NCBI GenBank assembly: GCA_034440635.1
Contig: JAOTON010000043.1
Coordinates: forward strand, 186,001 to 250,000
Direction of reading: 5' to 3'
Length of the DNA stretch: 64,000 nt
Source of the DNA: Lepas anatifera
Taxonomy: Eukaryota; Arthropoda; Thecostraca; Lepadidae
Shown here: positions 34,449 to 48,256 of the stretch, one piece after another
Layout: each line of letters starts with the position of its first letter
Numbering within the stretch: position 1 is the first letter of the stretch
Notes under the pieces: generated by a model
The model's database searches: none
Told to the model about the DNA's origin: nothing
The model's input: only the letters and a program-made list of their open reading frames with translations
Program-made: the position numbers and the translations under genes

Positions 34449-35132
34449 CACTTCAATGAGGCAGTTGCTTGTTCGAGTGGTGGGGTCGGAGCCTCCGCGA
34501 CTAGTTCATTGATGACTTTCGTAAGGCTCCGACTCCCAGAACCAAGCTTGCAGCAGCTTGGACAACATTTATTAAAAACAAGTGTAAAAAGCGGCGCCAC
34601 CAAAGACGCTGGCAAATAACCAAGCCTATGTTCCTATCAATCAGTTTAATTGCTGAGCGCGGGCGCATGTAGTCAGCTCCCTGTTGAAAATGGGTCCCCA
34701 TGCAGTGAGAGCTGGCAACCACTGATCTGGACTATCCCGAAATCCCGCCACTTCATCCTCTGACCCCAGCATGACGGCCGCCTCACGCACAGGTTGTAGC
34801 CGGGCATCACGTTACCAGGCGGGAGACGGTGCACACCCGACCCCGATGGCTGCACGCGACGTTAGCGACGGCCGACGCCCGCCTTATCGCGGGTACCCCA
34901 GACGCCGGCGACACACTGCCGCCGGCGCCGTGTCAGCCGTCAGTGTCAGATGACACCGGCAGTCAACCATGGCAGTTTCCAGCGACAGAAATGACTCTGA
35001 ATCCGACGTTCAGAGCGGAGCCCTGCGCTCCGACCTGAAGCAAGAAAAGGCTGCATTCATTGACTGGAGATATAACTGGAGTTCAACAGAAAAGAGCAGA
35101 ACTTTTCAGCAGAAGAGAGGATCTATGTCTCT
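34449..35132. other. No gene supported
   Basis: A plus-strand frame from 34509 encodes about 55 residues ending in a very basic segment (NKCKKRRHQRRWQ), after a possible acceptor at gactag. I do not recognise it, and no partner exon is visible, so it is left uncalled. Confidence 0.35.
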
Positions 35133-35156
35133 TTGGAGGTGCCCGGGCACCTCCAA
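35133..35156. repeat. 24-bp perfect palindrome
   Basis: TTGGAGGTGCCC is followed without a spacer by its exact reverse complement, ending at 35156. Perfect, loopless palindromes of this size are uncommon by chance. It could be a dimeric protein-binding site or a cruciform-forming relic of a duplication. Confidence 0.85.
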
Positions 35157-37970
35157 TTAACGCTCGATATTTCTTCTAAATGCTCTCTTTCCTTTTCAGG
35201 GCTTGCAATCGGTATTACCTAGTTAAGAAGGCATGTTTAATGGCAGAAAAAAGATATTACGCGGTTGTTATTGTCATCGTTTCAGATTCGAGCACCTACG
35301 AGTATAATCATTTTTGGAAATCTACGCATCTGTCCATGGTGATCATGGACAACGAAGCAGAAAACGTCTGGGACACAGAGAGCCACTGATGTCAGTGTCA
35401 TCCTTCAACGTCAGTCCGTCAGCCCGCCGTACCAGCGCCCCGCATCAGCCAGGACTCGGGACTGTGTCAATCGCCACCTCCGCAGTAGCTGGCGTGCTCA
35501 GCATACGGTAGGTGACACGTCAGTGTTAGGTTACAGATGCCGTGGCCGCCAAGCTGTGATGATAGGACGTGTGGCCTTCGATGGTGTTCTTGCAGTGTAA
35601 TCATTTCGTTTAAACGAGGCCGTCACAGCTTGAACTAGGCCAACTATTTGTATGGAGGTCAGATCCAAGGTATTCGGACGAGAGTTCGCTGACTGCTTTG
35701 TCGAACATGAACCCCCTTTATGCTTCATGCGAAACTTTTCAACCAGAAAATCGTTTGTGCAGAATTATTCCGTCACATCAGAACTACGCGTGCCTTGAAC
35801 GAAAGCTATAATACCCCCGCAATATCCAAATGCACGTCGTTCACCGTATTTTCTGGTACCTACCTAAAAAGCCCGGCGTATCGAGCCCGGCCGAATGCTA
35901 CAGAGGAGAAGGGGGGGACCAGGACCGTGTCACCAGCAGCGCCCGCGGCGGTACCATCCGCGCCGTGTACCAACAATGGACCACAGGGTCACACCGCGGC
36001 ATTGTCTCTGCAACGTGTGGCGTGTACCGCCTGATGCATCAGCGCCAAAGCTGCCGTGCTGCCTGATGTAGGCTTTGTGGATGTGTGTTTTTATATGCTG
36101 GCGAATTTCAGATAGTTTGACGATAGTGACTACGGCTGCGCTACTAAAAACAACAGCCGCGGAGGATGTCACCTTTTCAAACAGTCGACGGGGGCAGAAA
36201 AAGCGGTGACTCATGCTATCAAGGCCTCCCCGCCAACTGTGGCCATTTAGCGCAACGGGACTGAGTCACTGATGGATCCAGGACCCAAGTTAAGGGGTGG
36301 GGGGCAGTGTCCCAAATCCCAGGGTGCTGGGTGGAGAGTGACACCTGGGCAAGCTGAATTTTCCGCTCACTTCTGTCTTTTTTTCTTACTAAATTTTCGG
36401 TTCATTCCTCAAGTGGAGCTTTTTAGGCATAATTAAATAATCCTGGTGTACATTAACTCGTCACAAATATGGCAATAAGGGGTTTTAAAAAAAGCCATTT
36501 CTTAGCATCAAATGAGGGTTTGAATACAGGTTTCACTTGACTCTCACTATACCGTAACTCCTGAATTTTTCACTTGCTGACTCTGTTTTCCTATATTAAT
36601 TTACACTCAGCATCCTGACGCAAACCCAGTTTTGAGATACTGTTGGGGGGGGCTGGGCCCACGTTCTGACTGGCGGATTGGAGGGGCACATGATGAGCTC
36701 CTTTTAGTGGAAATTCCGCTGACCGGGGAGGCATCGGAGGCGCAAACTCCCCAGTTGGTAAACTTCCCATTCTTCGTAACTTGACTTTTGCCGTACTCTT
36801 GGGGATGGTTCCGTTTGTTCCTTTACACATTAGCCGTTTTTACCTCATATTTGATTATCAGTGGATCGTTTGAAGGTTTGGTGGATTTGTTGAGATATAT
36901 TGTTGGGTTTATTTGTTGATTTGTGTTGGGTCGAGAGAACGACTCATTTCAGACTTTAGAGGAATGACCCCTTTACCCCCCTCCCAGATTTATCAGCCGG
37001 ACGATGTCCGCCTCCCTGACTCAGGGGAGCTGAATAGATATTAACCAGATGGCAACTCCAGGTTCGTTTGGTCTCCAAGTTGTTTCTGGTCTTGGATAAA
37101 ATCATGTATCTAAAAAATTAAAACGAAAATGTGTTTTAATCCCGTCAGATACCTCCAGCCCGATGCGGTGATAGCGAGATTTCACATCACACTCTGATCG
37201 AATGTCAGCGGGCGCTGACGGCTTCTGACCGCGCGCTCTCACAAGCTCTTCCTCACGTGAGCCAAATGTGTTCTGCGATTACCAACTCATCCGAGGCCAG
37301 TGGCTGACGCCACCATCCTATCCTGATCAGCACGTGCTACCACTTTACGCTGATGATATCAACCCTTCCAACACATGGCGGAACTCAGAGGACCGGTCAG
37401 GTGAAATGTTCCAGATGGACTGCCAGGAAAAAGGAACACTAATTAGCTAATTCAAAAAGCGCAATATGGCCCGTAAACCGTACGAAAACCTTTTCGTTCA
37501 TGTCCAATGAGTCCGAATGTACTTCGTTTCAGGATGGATGCCATTTTGTCCCTATGTGTGATCTCTATCCATGGGTTTCTCTCTTCAAAAAACTTCAAGG
37601 TGACGATTTCAAAACGGGATTCAAAAAAGCTATCATGTACCACTGACCTAGGGTAAGGTAACATTAGCTCCCAGATACATTTCGAAAGCTCTTTTACGCG
37701 TTAGAAAGGTTTGAGCCCTTCCGTGCGCATCTCAGAACGCGCCATAGCCCTCTTTATTCGCCACAAAGTAAGACTACACGCCGGGCACATCAGTCCGGTC
37801 GCTTCGCTACACCTCGGCGCTGCTGAATCTCTGTCAGCTGAAGTGTCTAGCACCGTTACCCAGCCAGCATCGGCGCCAGAGACCGCGCCACGCAGTCAGT
37901 CCGGCCGCCTCTGCTCTGATGTGGGCGCTCCTGCTCCTCCCGCGGTGGGAGGTCCCCGACTGAACACGGT
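35157..37970. other. No gene seen; one half-MITE
   Basis: At 36265-36357 a CACTGATGGATCCAGGACCC start followed by G-rich sequence resembles the left half of a family A or C element. 36360-37150 is AT-rich. No exon supported. Confidence 0.5.
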
Positions 37971-38170
37971 CGCTACTAAACTGAGAGGGAGAGGGAGGAG
38001 TGGAACTCTGAAGACGTTCGCTACTGAACTGAGAGAGGGAGGAGTGAAGCTTCGGAGACGGCCGCTACTGAACTGAGAGAGGAGGGTGGGCTGGATGGCG
38101 CATGACTGAGAGGAAGGAGTGGAGCTTCGGAGACGGCCGCTACTGAACGGAGAGAGGGAGGAGTGAAGAT
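37971..38170 (+). repeat. Purine-rich tandem repeat
   Basis: CGCTACTGAACTGAGAGAGG with a following GGAGTGAAGCTTCGGAGACG recurs at 37971, 38019, 38063 and 38138. Units are 44-48 bp, plus one longer unit of 75 bp that contains a partial duplicate. The strand asymmetry (GA-rich) is strong. Confidence 0.8.
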
Positions 38171-38842
38171 ACAGCAGCAGCAGAGACAACTCAGCTGACT
38201 AACACACCCCAGCCGAAGGTTGGACGTTGAGTAAAAAGGTTGGGTATTAGCGAGCTGGTCACGTTGGTCCATTACCGAAATTGCAGTGCGCCGCTGGGTT
38301 CAGCGAACGCGACTGCCACTGCTTGTTCCCGAGGCCGCCGAACAAGGGGATAATACATTTTCGCTCTAACAACTAATTTCTGGAAAACCCCCAGGCCGAG
38401 CTCGAACACATTAACGTGTACATAGGAATGTTTTCTGCTCCGTAAACGAACAAAGCCCGTGGCCATTGTCGATGGGCGTACTAGTTCACGATAACAAACA
38501 GAACAGGGAAGACAAACAAGCAGCTCTGCGAGATCACGTATTTCGAAACAAAACTGGAAATTTACCGCAAAACAAGACTATGGCAATAACGACATCAAGT
38601 TATAGTAATAGCCACGCTGGCATCCCATATAAAACGATTCTAGCTGGGTGGAGCGGATCCTCCGATTCTAGAATCGCCCTGATGCCGCAGGGACGCCCCG
38701 GGCATGACTCAGTGTCGTGCCGTTTCCCGGAGATAGAGGGCGTTGTTGACCGCCTGACGTTGCACAGACAGGCGGGGGCCGGCAGGCAACTGCGCAGCCA
38801 CGCCCAAGGAACGTGAGCCCCGGCCCGTTCAACATACCCAGA
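38171..38842. other. No gene seen
   Basis: A 116-codon plus-strand frame (38466..38816) has no recognised motif. Confidence 0.5.
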
Positions 38843-39001
38843 CAGTGGCGGATACAGGGAGGCTAGGGAGGGGCTCACACCCCCCCCGCCCCAAATGTCA
38901 GAGTGCCTATAGTGAATGTATGGTAGGGGGCTGTTCTGGAAGCAATGACGAGGGAGACTCGAACCCCTAGCCCCCCCTTGGAAGTCCTGGATCCGCCACT
39001 G
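38843..39001 (+). mobile_element. hAT-like MITE, family A copy 2
   Basis: It starts CAGTGGCGGATACAGGGA and ends CTGGATCCGCCACTG, giving 13-bp near-perfect inverted ends. The internal CAGAGTGCCTATAGT and GAAGCAATGACG segments are shared with the copy at 48967..49121. It is 159 bp with no coding capacity. Confidence 0.8.
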
Positions 39002-40013
39002 CATCATACCGTATATCCCAAGACAATGCCGAACGCCGGAGCGGACGGAATGTTCCCCTGGAATCAGACTTTTGCGGGTTTGTACATACTGAGCCATTTA
39101 AGACGCCGTCATACAGAATCATAAGTACTTTGGGCATGACAATAAAGCTAACAGGTGTCAGACAGAGTCGAATACTTGAAAAAACTAACACGAAAAACTA
39201 ATATAATAGAACATAATCCACGCTGCGTAATCCACGCTGCGTAATGACATAATTTCACGCTGCGGCGAAAGACTGACGGTGGGGCACGTCCTGGTGAGTG
39301 CCGTGATTTTGGCTGGAGAGGAGGCGCCATCTGCCCGGCTCGCCGTCGCTGCGTCACTTCTCGGGAATCTCCTTCTGTCGATGTTCAGACCTGAGAGTAT
39401 CTCGGAGAATTAACTTCAGGTGTATACTCTCCTACATAGTGACGTTACCTAGTGTGTTTTTTAGTAAGTGACCTTATTTAGAAGTAACTTGGTTGTTTAT
39501 TTCCGTGACGAGTGGTCTTTTTCCTGATTTTCTGTATCAGCGAGTAGCGCGTTGTTATTTTATGGTTTGATCTCTTGAAGGGATTGTAAGTTTTTTTAGA
39601 ATATTTGCCCTAAATTGTTATGGGCGCCATTGACCTGGGCTTCGGTGCCCCAAAACCCCAAAATTGAGAACATCATCCGCGTTTGACGCTTTTTGGGGAT
39701 AGGTGCTGTAAGAACGCGCCAAGCGCTCAGTTAGAGCACAGGCTGTCCGCTGTCCGCTGTGCTAGCTCGCGGTACAAGTAAGGACAATTGGTGTACCGAT
39801 ACAGACACGGTACCCTCGTCCATGTGTCGACACACCGGCAGGCTTGCTCTGGGCTTTATAGTACACTTCTTCTCGAATGTTGCATCGCAGTATCGCCCAA
39901 CTTCGGATAAAAACTCGTAAGTTGGTGGGATCTTATAAGAGCTCGAGCACTTAATGCCCAATATGCACATGCAAGGTACCTGAGCAGTACGGGATATAGG
40001 CCGATGGTTTGGA
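39002..40013. other. No gene seen
   Basis: Contains a short duplication of TAATCCACGCTGCG at 39217-39245. No exon supported. Confidence 0.5.
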
Positions 40014-40124
40014 GGGGTGGAGGACAGGGCCCGAAACCGTGAAAACAGCAGTTTTAACGAGAATGGGCGAAAAACAGGGGGTTTCGGGGGAATATCTGTT
40101 TTGCCCCCCCTGTATCCACCCCTG
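40014..40124. mobile_element. Tiny MITE-like inverted repeat
   Basis: The left end GGAGGGGTGGAGGACAGGG pairs with the right end, which reads GCAGGGGTGGATACAGGGGG in reverse. Total length is about 110 bp. Similar in style to the other G-rich elements here but not alignable to them. Confidence 0.45.
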
Positions 40125-43100
40125 CATCCGAGTCGTGTCTGAGTGTTTATCCTTACTCAAGACCTGAGCCCATTAATACTTCATGACTCCTCACGAAGTT
40201 GACTATGAATCATGCACCTCCCCGAGAAAGCTTACAGAGATAACGTCTGCGCTTTAGAGTACAGCCGCAGTTGTCGGGATGGGACCCGGTCTCCAGAGGC
40301 CTCCCCGTCATCACACGGAGGAAGGGCATAGCTAGCCCCCATTTGGAAACCCCATATCTCTCATTGATAGTTGAACACTGCATCCATCTCATGCCAAATG
40401 GGCGCTGCGTCCAAGCAATGCTTGACAGAGATAACGCCAGCTCGGCTCAGTATTTCACCCTTTACTCCAGCTAGAAATGATTTATGGAACGTAAATCCTC
40501 CAGAACTGACCTCAAAAGCAGATAGCGGTTAACCGAGTTCTTGTAACCTGAACTCACTGTTTAAGCGTGCTACAAACCAACGCATGTAAGTCCCGGATCG
40601 ACAGAAAAATAAACATAGATGACTAAGCTAGAAATAAACCGAGATGACTAACTCATCACTCAGCGTACACTGCAGCGTGCCACAAGTGTCGGCTCACCGT
40701 GCGAGATTAAGCATGTGTCAATGCCGGGGCGGGGTGCAATAAGGTGGCGTCGGCGTCGGCGCCGGCCGGACGGCGACCCCGACCCAGATACCCCGCGGGT
40801 GGCCCCGTCACCGCCGCCGGGTCAGCCGCGTGTACCCAAACCCACACCCACGCCGCCCGAGGGTGGCCCGGTCACCGCCGTGCAACAACAAAGCTGTCAC
40901 ATCACTGTATGAATTCCCGAATGAAAAATGGTCTCGTCAGTCAGTCGGCCTGCAGACGGTGGCTGTCCTCTGTGTCACGTGACACCTCCGTCCGAAACAT
41001 GGCAAACACACGGCTGGAATTCAGACACGCACCAACGCTCCCCTGCTGGGCTGCCACTGGCGCGGTCGCCAGCGACTGTGTGAAAAGTGGCCCCGTTAGG
41101 GTTGCACACATTGCTGCTGCTGTTCACGGCGCGGGCTTTCATGTCAGGTATCTGAGATCGAGAGACAAACAAATCTCCGAGAGCTCTCACGAGCCTGTCG
41201 TGAACGATATGCCACATCGGGCAGGTTAGACTGTTCTTCTTGACCCTAAACTCCCGGGTATTTCACCGAATAGTTCTGGAGGGAGCAGCTCCCTGGAGCT
41301 TGCTATGTATGCGCTGTCCATCAGCAATGGAAGCAAGTAAGGACAGGAGGTTAGATTATTTCATAATTCTGACTAATCCCTTTCAGAAATACTCTCCAAC
41401 ATCTTTAATTCACACAAATCATATACATAAGAACAAGACATCAACTTGACTAATCAGAATAGCCCTCAACGAGCAGAGATTAGCTTCCAGCTCTTCAACT
41501 GAAAAACGTGACAAGAAATTACCGATACGCTTGATTCTAAGCGATTCACCGCTATCATAAAATAAACGAAGCTGAGATCAATTTTGTTTAATTCAAATCG
41601 TGCTTCGTGAGCACTCCTACCGGTGAGCTGGATACTTGACTTCGATCCGAGTCACGAGCCGCCCGGCCCGTGCGGTCCACTGTTTAAACGCACGAGCTGA
41701 AGCAGCCCATTGAGAGCGTTGGATGAATGCCACTGTTTGGACAGTCCGCCATCCCACACCGGTCACGGTATCGAGAGGAGCATCACGGGAGACCTCCAGC
41801 AAGGAGGACAGCTTACTCACTGCCCAGCTTACGGCACGAGAAGCCCGCTTTAGCAGTGGTCCCCGGTTAGTCCAGCTACTGGCCATACACAATGGAAGCC
41901 CCGTCCGACTTCTGCGCCATCCAGCAGAGAACAATGCACGGGGATGCGAGTTTAATCCCCACTGATCCCAGCCCCACGTCTCGGCCGTCCTCTCGTAGTG
42001 AGAGCTCAAAATGAGGTGTGTCCTACAGCCGGAGGGGAGGGAATAGTGTTCAATTCACAATGTTGCCAAACTCACCATCGAGCTCTAACGCGTCCCAACG
42101 GAGGACAGCATCTAACCAACACTTGCGGGCGCTTGTTACGCCTAAAAATGAGCAGCGGCGGACAAAATCAGCTTCAGCCGGGTAAAAACTCAGCCTGGCA
42201 AAACACCACAAATAAACCTCTGATTACGAAGAAGTAGGCAATCATCCTACAGCAGGATGATATGAATATCATACAGAGAGCTGGCGATAACCATTCCGGG
42301 CGTTATTACTGTCAGATGTCTCGGAGCATCCGGCTTCAATAGAAGCCGCGTCTGTCTCGGCCACCGCCGCGCCCTGCGCTGCCACTACAGGTGTGCGCTG
42401 GTGCCGACGACTGCGGCTTATAGACGTGTCATCGCCGGAGAAGGGGCGCGGCTGACACCGCCGCCACGGAGACGACTGCAGGCAACGGCTCCCACCACAG
42501 CCGCAGGGTGGCAGAGGGGACGCCGCGGGGTCGCAACCTCCGCACTGGCGGTAATACAAAACACGGAAAGCCTGGAGTTGATGCGAAATTGGATTGGAAA
42601 ACAGGCTTGTTTTTACAATTAAGCCCGATGAGAATGCTGTTACATTTGTACGGCGCATTCTGAAATGATGTGATCTTGCGGATCCTTATGTTATGTAACT
42701 ACGTAAGGATCATTCCTCTCTATTTATGTTCGAGCCACCTGACATACACACGTGCACACAGAGCCATTTACAACAGCTGAAGCTATGAAGGGGCCCACTG
42801 AACGGTGCAGCACCGCGCGGGCGGATCCACCCCCCCCCCATCCGGCCATGTCTCCACCAAAGGGGCCAAATACAACAGACTTTAAACCAGCTTTGGTCAG
42901 TGTGCTTTCACACAGCAAACTGATTTCACGCTTTTAACTCCGCCCCCCCTCCGACGTTTCGATATCATCCGATTCTGCCAGAGCGTCACACCCAGCCTCC
43001 ACACAGAGCACTGGCATTTCACCCCCCCCGGACCGAGGCCGCCGTTTCACAGCCGCATCATCGCCGGCTCCCGGTCCCCTCAATCTACCCACCAGCAACC

Positions 43101-46100
43101 CTCCCGGATTCCCCTAATGAAATGGGCCGGGCCGGCCCCCGGCGGCGCACGACAGACGCGTTGGCCGTCGGATGCCTTATTAGGCGGGCGAATTATCGTC
43201 TCGTCATTACAGCTCGGCAGGGGACGCACAAGGCGCCGGCGACACCGACAGGGGAGGTACGGCTTACCGCTACAAACGCGGCGTTCCCAACATAAAGCCT
43301 GGAGTGGATTACGGGAGGAAACCAGATTACCAGGGGTTAGAGGTGAGAGTGAAAGCGAGAAAGGAAGCGGCTGTTGCTACAGAGTGGTTGTTACACCCAA
43401 ATACAAGGATTATGAACTCTGCCGGGCGATGTCATCCAGACGGCCTACAGCTGTAATACCCAGAACATTTCAGTACAGCATGTTGTTTCGAAATTGTGTT
43501 TCCAACCAGCTGCGGGTTCTCGGCACCGCCCACCTGGTCCGTTTTATTATTCTGTAAAGCACGGGTGACTGACATTTCCAGCAACACTGCATTGTAGGGT
43601 GTACACAATAACCGGCACTGCTGCTGTTCACAACCATGAACGCCGTTTGTAGGTGCAGCCTGGGAAAGCGCTGTAGGTTCCCGGGACGCCGCCGGTCCCA
43701 TTGTATGTCGCAGCAGGGAAACATTCCACCCCGTTATTGTCGACCACTGAGGTGTTGAGCATGCCATTCTGACAGAAAACTATACCAACAGAGGAGACCG
43801 AGAAGATATTTTGCATGCAGGAACTGTCATTTAAAACAAATTATATGACTGATGATTTCCGGACCCATCATTTGCATAACTAACGAGACAAAGTTGCTGC
43901 TTGTTCGCTCTGAGGTATGTTAAAAGACAAGGGCCGGAGGAGTTTCAAGGTCAAAAAGAAGCTTTAACGTTTAACTCAATTTCGAACCTCAGTACGGGCG
44001 TTGGCGCTGGGCAGACACTCACTTTTGACTTATGTTAAATGTCAATGTCGCTTCACGCCAAAATAGCACAAACCCCAGAAATATTCAAACATAAGTCAAA
44101 CGGACCGGTCAATATATCATCTACTTCTTCATGGAAAATTCAAAGCACCGAAATAGGGGAGCGCAGAGCTCTGTTGGACATTTCCATCCCATTTAAACTC
44201 AGCCGAAACCTTTCCGTTTGACAGCGGCAGTCAGTGGCAGTCGACATGGAGAAACATCCCAGCACGGTTCAAGTCCCGACAGAAATCCTAGCTCAGCGAT
44301 CCACCAATACAAGAATCACTCTACATCGCTCTAACCCAACTCCAAATATGAAGACGAAACATTTCATTATTTGACCCTTGCAAACCAAGCCATTTCATTA
44401 GCGCGAAAATGGACTATGGACAGCGCCAACATATTCCGGGTAGAGTGCGAGAGTGAAGACTCGCAAAAACAGGATACACGTTTAAACCATCATGTAACCT
44501 CGAGTTTTATGACTGAACTGACAAATTGAAACGTTGTGACACCAGCAAACATTGGAAAAAATAAATGCGTAAGTTCCAGTTATCATGTCACGGCAAAGAC
44601 AGTTTTTGCTTCGGAAAAGTGTTTCGTTTGAGGCGGCCGCCTCGCTTCCATCTGGCGTGAGGGGCAATAATTGAATATAAATACATTCAGATCCTCGCCG
44701 AGCCGCGTGCTGCTGCTTAAATCAGCCGGCATTTCAAGTGGCAAACATGAGCGGGCCGTTGCACACCATTAATAAGAATGTGCTGAAGCCCACTGAAGCA
44801 CCCGTTAGTTCCATCCAGAATACACATGAGCCGTCGCCGGTGTCTGCCACCTGACCGGGGGGCGTGTGTCTCGGCATATAAAACACGCGCGCAGCGCGCT
44901 GTGGCGTGACAGCGCACATCCGTCCTTCCCTCGGGCGGGCAGCCGGTAAACAGGCTGCAGAATCAATACACCGAGCTAAATCAACACGCACGTGACCAAT
45001 CACTGCGAATGAATGGCCCCCGTGAACACAGCGGTGAATGGGATCGACAGTTCTGACGTTGTTCAGCCAACCGACTGTCGACTTGGCTTTTTTTGTGAAA
45101 GGTCATGTTTTATCTGCATGGTGTCTGGCGCGGTGTTGTACCTACTGAAATGGTCGAACTCAGTCCTGCACTGTTTCAGTCCTGATGGTCAGTTTTAAAG
45201 GACCGTCGAGCGAGGTTTCTCTTACAAATTTAACACTCTGCACCAGCTCCACTGTGTTTTATAAGAACACATATGTCTTAGTTGGGTCTACAAATGTTTA
45301 AGTCCTCAAAACACGATATTAACAACTCTGATAAATACTATTAAGCTGCGCTCCATGCATTTCGTCATGTGATCCTGATAAGCCGAACTAAATCACTTCA
45401 ACCCAAAACTTGACATCCAGTAAGAGGAATCACAAACTCTGTCTCTAACCGGAAGCACATGATCTCATGTTACCCCCTGTCACAGAGTAACAGTGGGCCG
45501 CCGCATAGTTACGTGAGCTGGGATGTTCGTGGGTCGCGTCACATCCCAGCGCGCGCTGTCCGCCTGGTTCCGATCATGCCGCTGTTTTAACGGAGCCGAC
45601 CGAGCCAGCGCTGTACTCAGACGCTGTTTATGGCCGCTGCTGTCACAAGGCCCAGTTCCGAGCCAAACAACCAGCTTAACGACGCAGCCTTGGTGTCTGG
45701 TTACCAAGGACGTCTCAGTAAGAAAGGATTCCGCAGATGACGGTGTGGTCCGTACGGTTACTTAAAACGTCCCGGGAGGCCAGTCTGTCCAAAGAAACGT
45801 AAAAACCAGCGGCAATAAAAGGTGTGGACAAATGAGTGAAAGGCAATTTAGATTGAAGCTTTGGAAGGAGGTCCATCTACGTTGGCGCCTTCTCGTTACA
45901 TATCCACAAAGCCATTGTTGCAGATGCAGTTTTAATATATAATGCTGTATAGCTGGGCATATTTTTCAGCTTCCCACTTGCCCTCGATAAATGGTTTGGT
46001 CTCGAAGACCCAAATGCATTCTGAAGGCACAAAGTGAAATCAGGCAGGGGAACCGATCCAACTGTCCGGAGATTTAAATGGGCGATACAAGTGTCACATA

Positions 46101-48121
46101 TCGGCTACCACAGGCTCAGAGTAGCAAAGTCAAGATGGACCACTGTGAGGTCATTTGAAAGTCAAACGGCCACACAGCAAACCCCAGCTGAACCATTTCC
46201 TTGGGCGTAAATGATCCCTCAGTGCCTCCAGCATGCAGACAAAGAAAAAAACGCGGCAAGAAATCGGCACCCTTGATCTGCGGCAAGAAGTGAGGTTGGG
46301 CGTCATCGCCTGGGACTGCGGCACCTCCTCCGTCCAGACAAGGTGCTGACGTCACTCCAGCATCACGGGGGGCAGCCCCCACACTGCGGAAAAACGACCA
46401 GCTGAAAGGCGGCGCGCACCCAGCAGAGAAGGGTCACCTCGATTCCAGACGACTGCAGGTCTTCTTTCGAGGAATTACACAGACTAACAAGTTCGCTGGC
46501 AGATGTCTTTTCCTGGACACCCATTTTACAACCAGATGAGTCTTGGTGGCACTGATTTCAACAGCGAACCCCCTACGAGAAAGAAAGTAGCCATCGCAGC
46601 CAAACCAGAACCTCAGACGGGTAATGAGCGTTCCCGGTCAATTCCCGGCTGGAAACACGTGACTACTATTTCTGGCGTCCAAAGCTACTCCCTAGTGACC
46701 ACTGATGTGCAGTTAGTGACCGTTGTACGGGATTTTGTAGCTACCTGAAACACAAATACATCAGTCACCATCACTGCAGGCTACCCACCCGTCCCCAGCA
46801 CCGCCAGGAATGTCCTATTTCCATGGAAACAAGTACTCGGGACTGTGTTACAAAGACTGGGGAAATGGACGCGTTTCGCTAACGGGGATGTCGCGATTCA
46901 TGATTGACGCGCACACCTGAGTTCACAGGTGGTACACGGAAAACTTGCTTACTCATGGTAATGACTCCACCAGGTCTCAGCACAGCAAGAACTGCGTCAG
47001 ACATGTCCCTGCGATCAATCAACGGGCAAAAACAGTCTCCGTTTTGTGTGTTTCAGTGCCATTTGGACCTTAGAGAAATCTTCCTATAACTATTCTCCTG
47101 GGTATGTGCAGACACTTCCTTCATGTTGGTCCAGCGACGTTTCGTCACCCCTCCAATTCACGCGCACGGCGCCCACTCCTTATCCACACTGCAGTGCATA
47201 CCAAACAACTCATCTCCTGTCTGATACTGACCGACGTGTTTGTGGAAGTGCGCGTTGGCGGCACGTACCAACGTGGTTCACGCACAAGTCCAGCTTCCAG
47301 CTTTCGCCACAACGATTTTGCAGACACAGTCTGGGTGCTCCCAGCGAGAACATTGTTGGGAATGGGAGACTCGGACCGGATGGAGAACGCCTATCTCATC
47401 CCACATCGCTGACGAATGCCCAACGAGGGGACTGTGAGCTTCGCGAAACAAATGGCAGTTGCGAGGGGAGTGGAGATCGAGAAGGGCCTACTCAAAAGAG
47501 ATGGAGCCTGGCAAAGCGGTGCGGTAACCACATGGCAGCACCCAAACAACGAAAATTGCATTTTTATATTCACCGTCTCACAAAGCCTGTTATCCAGGCA
47601 ACATTACCACATAAGACTGTATCCGGAAATCCAGCCCATTCGGTTGGGTGAAATAAATCGGCACCGTTCAAAGGGGAATATATAAATTGCCGTTCAAAGG
47701 GTACAGAAAAACATTGCTTTCAATTAGACACCATTGATTATAATTACCTCCATTGTAGCTTTCACTGAAGACGAATGAACCTCATTCTAAAGCTTTCGAC
47801 ATGAGCCGGGAAATATCAAGTATCTTCGCCCGTATAGGACACTTTTTTCCAGCGAATCCATGAATGACACCGCGGGTCGCCGTGACCTTTCCAGCTCAGC
47901 CAGCTGGCACCAGGTCATGTCCGGTGGCTGATTGTTCTCGCCCCCGGCGTCGGCGATGATCCGCGCCAAAGGTCACTCAGGAAGACAACGCCCGTCGGCC
48001 GGCGCGGGGGCGCGACAACGGACAGCGACGTCGGCATCGACCCGCACTCAAGCGGTCTGGACCAGCGCCAGAACTCTCAGCCGGCCGCTGGGACGGACCG
48101 GCCAGCCACTCCGCCACACCC
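40125..48121. other. Gene-poor stretch, nothing supported
   Basis: I read both strands for exons and recognised no protein family. GC-rich patches occur at 40720-40880, 42360-42540 and 43020-43260. The longest frames (41617..42009 minus, 43117..43557 plus, 47046..47651 plus) have no conserved motif. 44700-45000 and 45480-45760 are also CpG-rich. Regulatory or intronic DNA is possible. Confidence 0.45.
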
Positions 48122-48256
48122 GCCCATCAAGACACGCCGGACACGACCAATCGGAGACAGCACCGGATCCACCTGTCCGTCCATCAAGACACGCCGGACA
48201 CGACCAATCGAAGACTGCACCGGCTCCACCTGTCCGTCCATCAAGACACGTCGGAT
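48122..48256 (+). repeat. 57-bp tandem repeat
   Basis: CATCAAGACACGCCGGACACG begins at 48125, 48182 and 48239, exactly 57 bp apart; the third copy is partial. Because 57 is a multiple of three, the 110-codon plus frame (47932..48264) reads it as 19-residue units containing RPSRHAGHDQS. No protein family is recognised. Confidence 0.8.

Noticed and set aside
34509..34680. Basic plus-strand peptide ending in a KKRRHQRR-like run
   Set aside because: Only about 55 codons, no partner exon, no recognised family; likely chance.
41617..42009. 130-codon minus-strand frame rich in Trp, Ser and Arg
   Set aside because: No conserved motif, no splice support, and equally long frames occur by chance in this CpG-rich sequence.
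47046..47651. 201-codon plus-strand frame
   Set aside because: Overlapped by similarly open frames in other phases, no domain recognised, composition typical of non-coding DNA.
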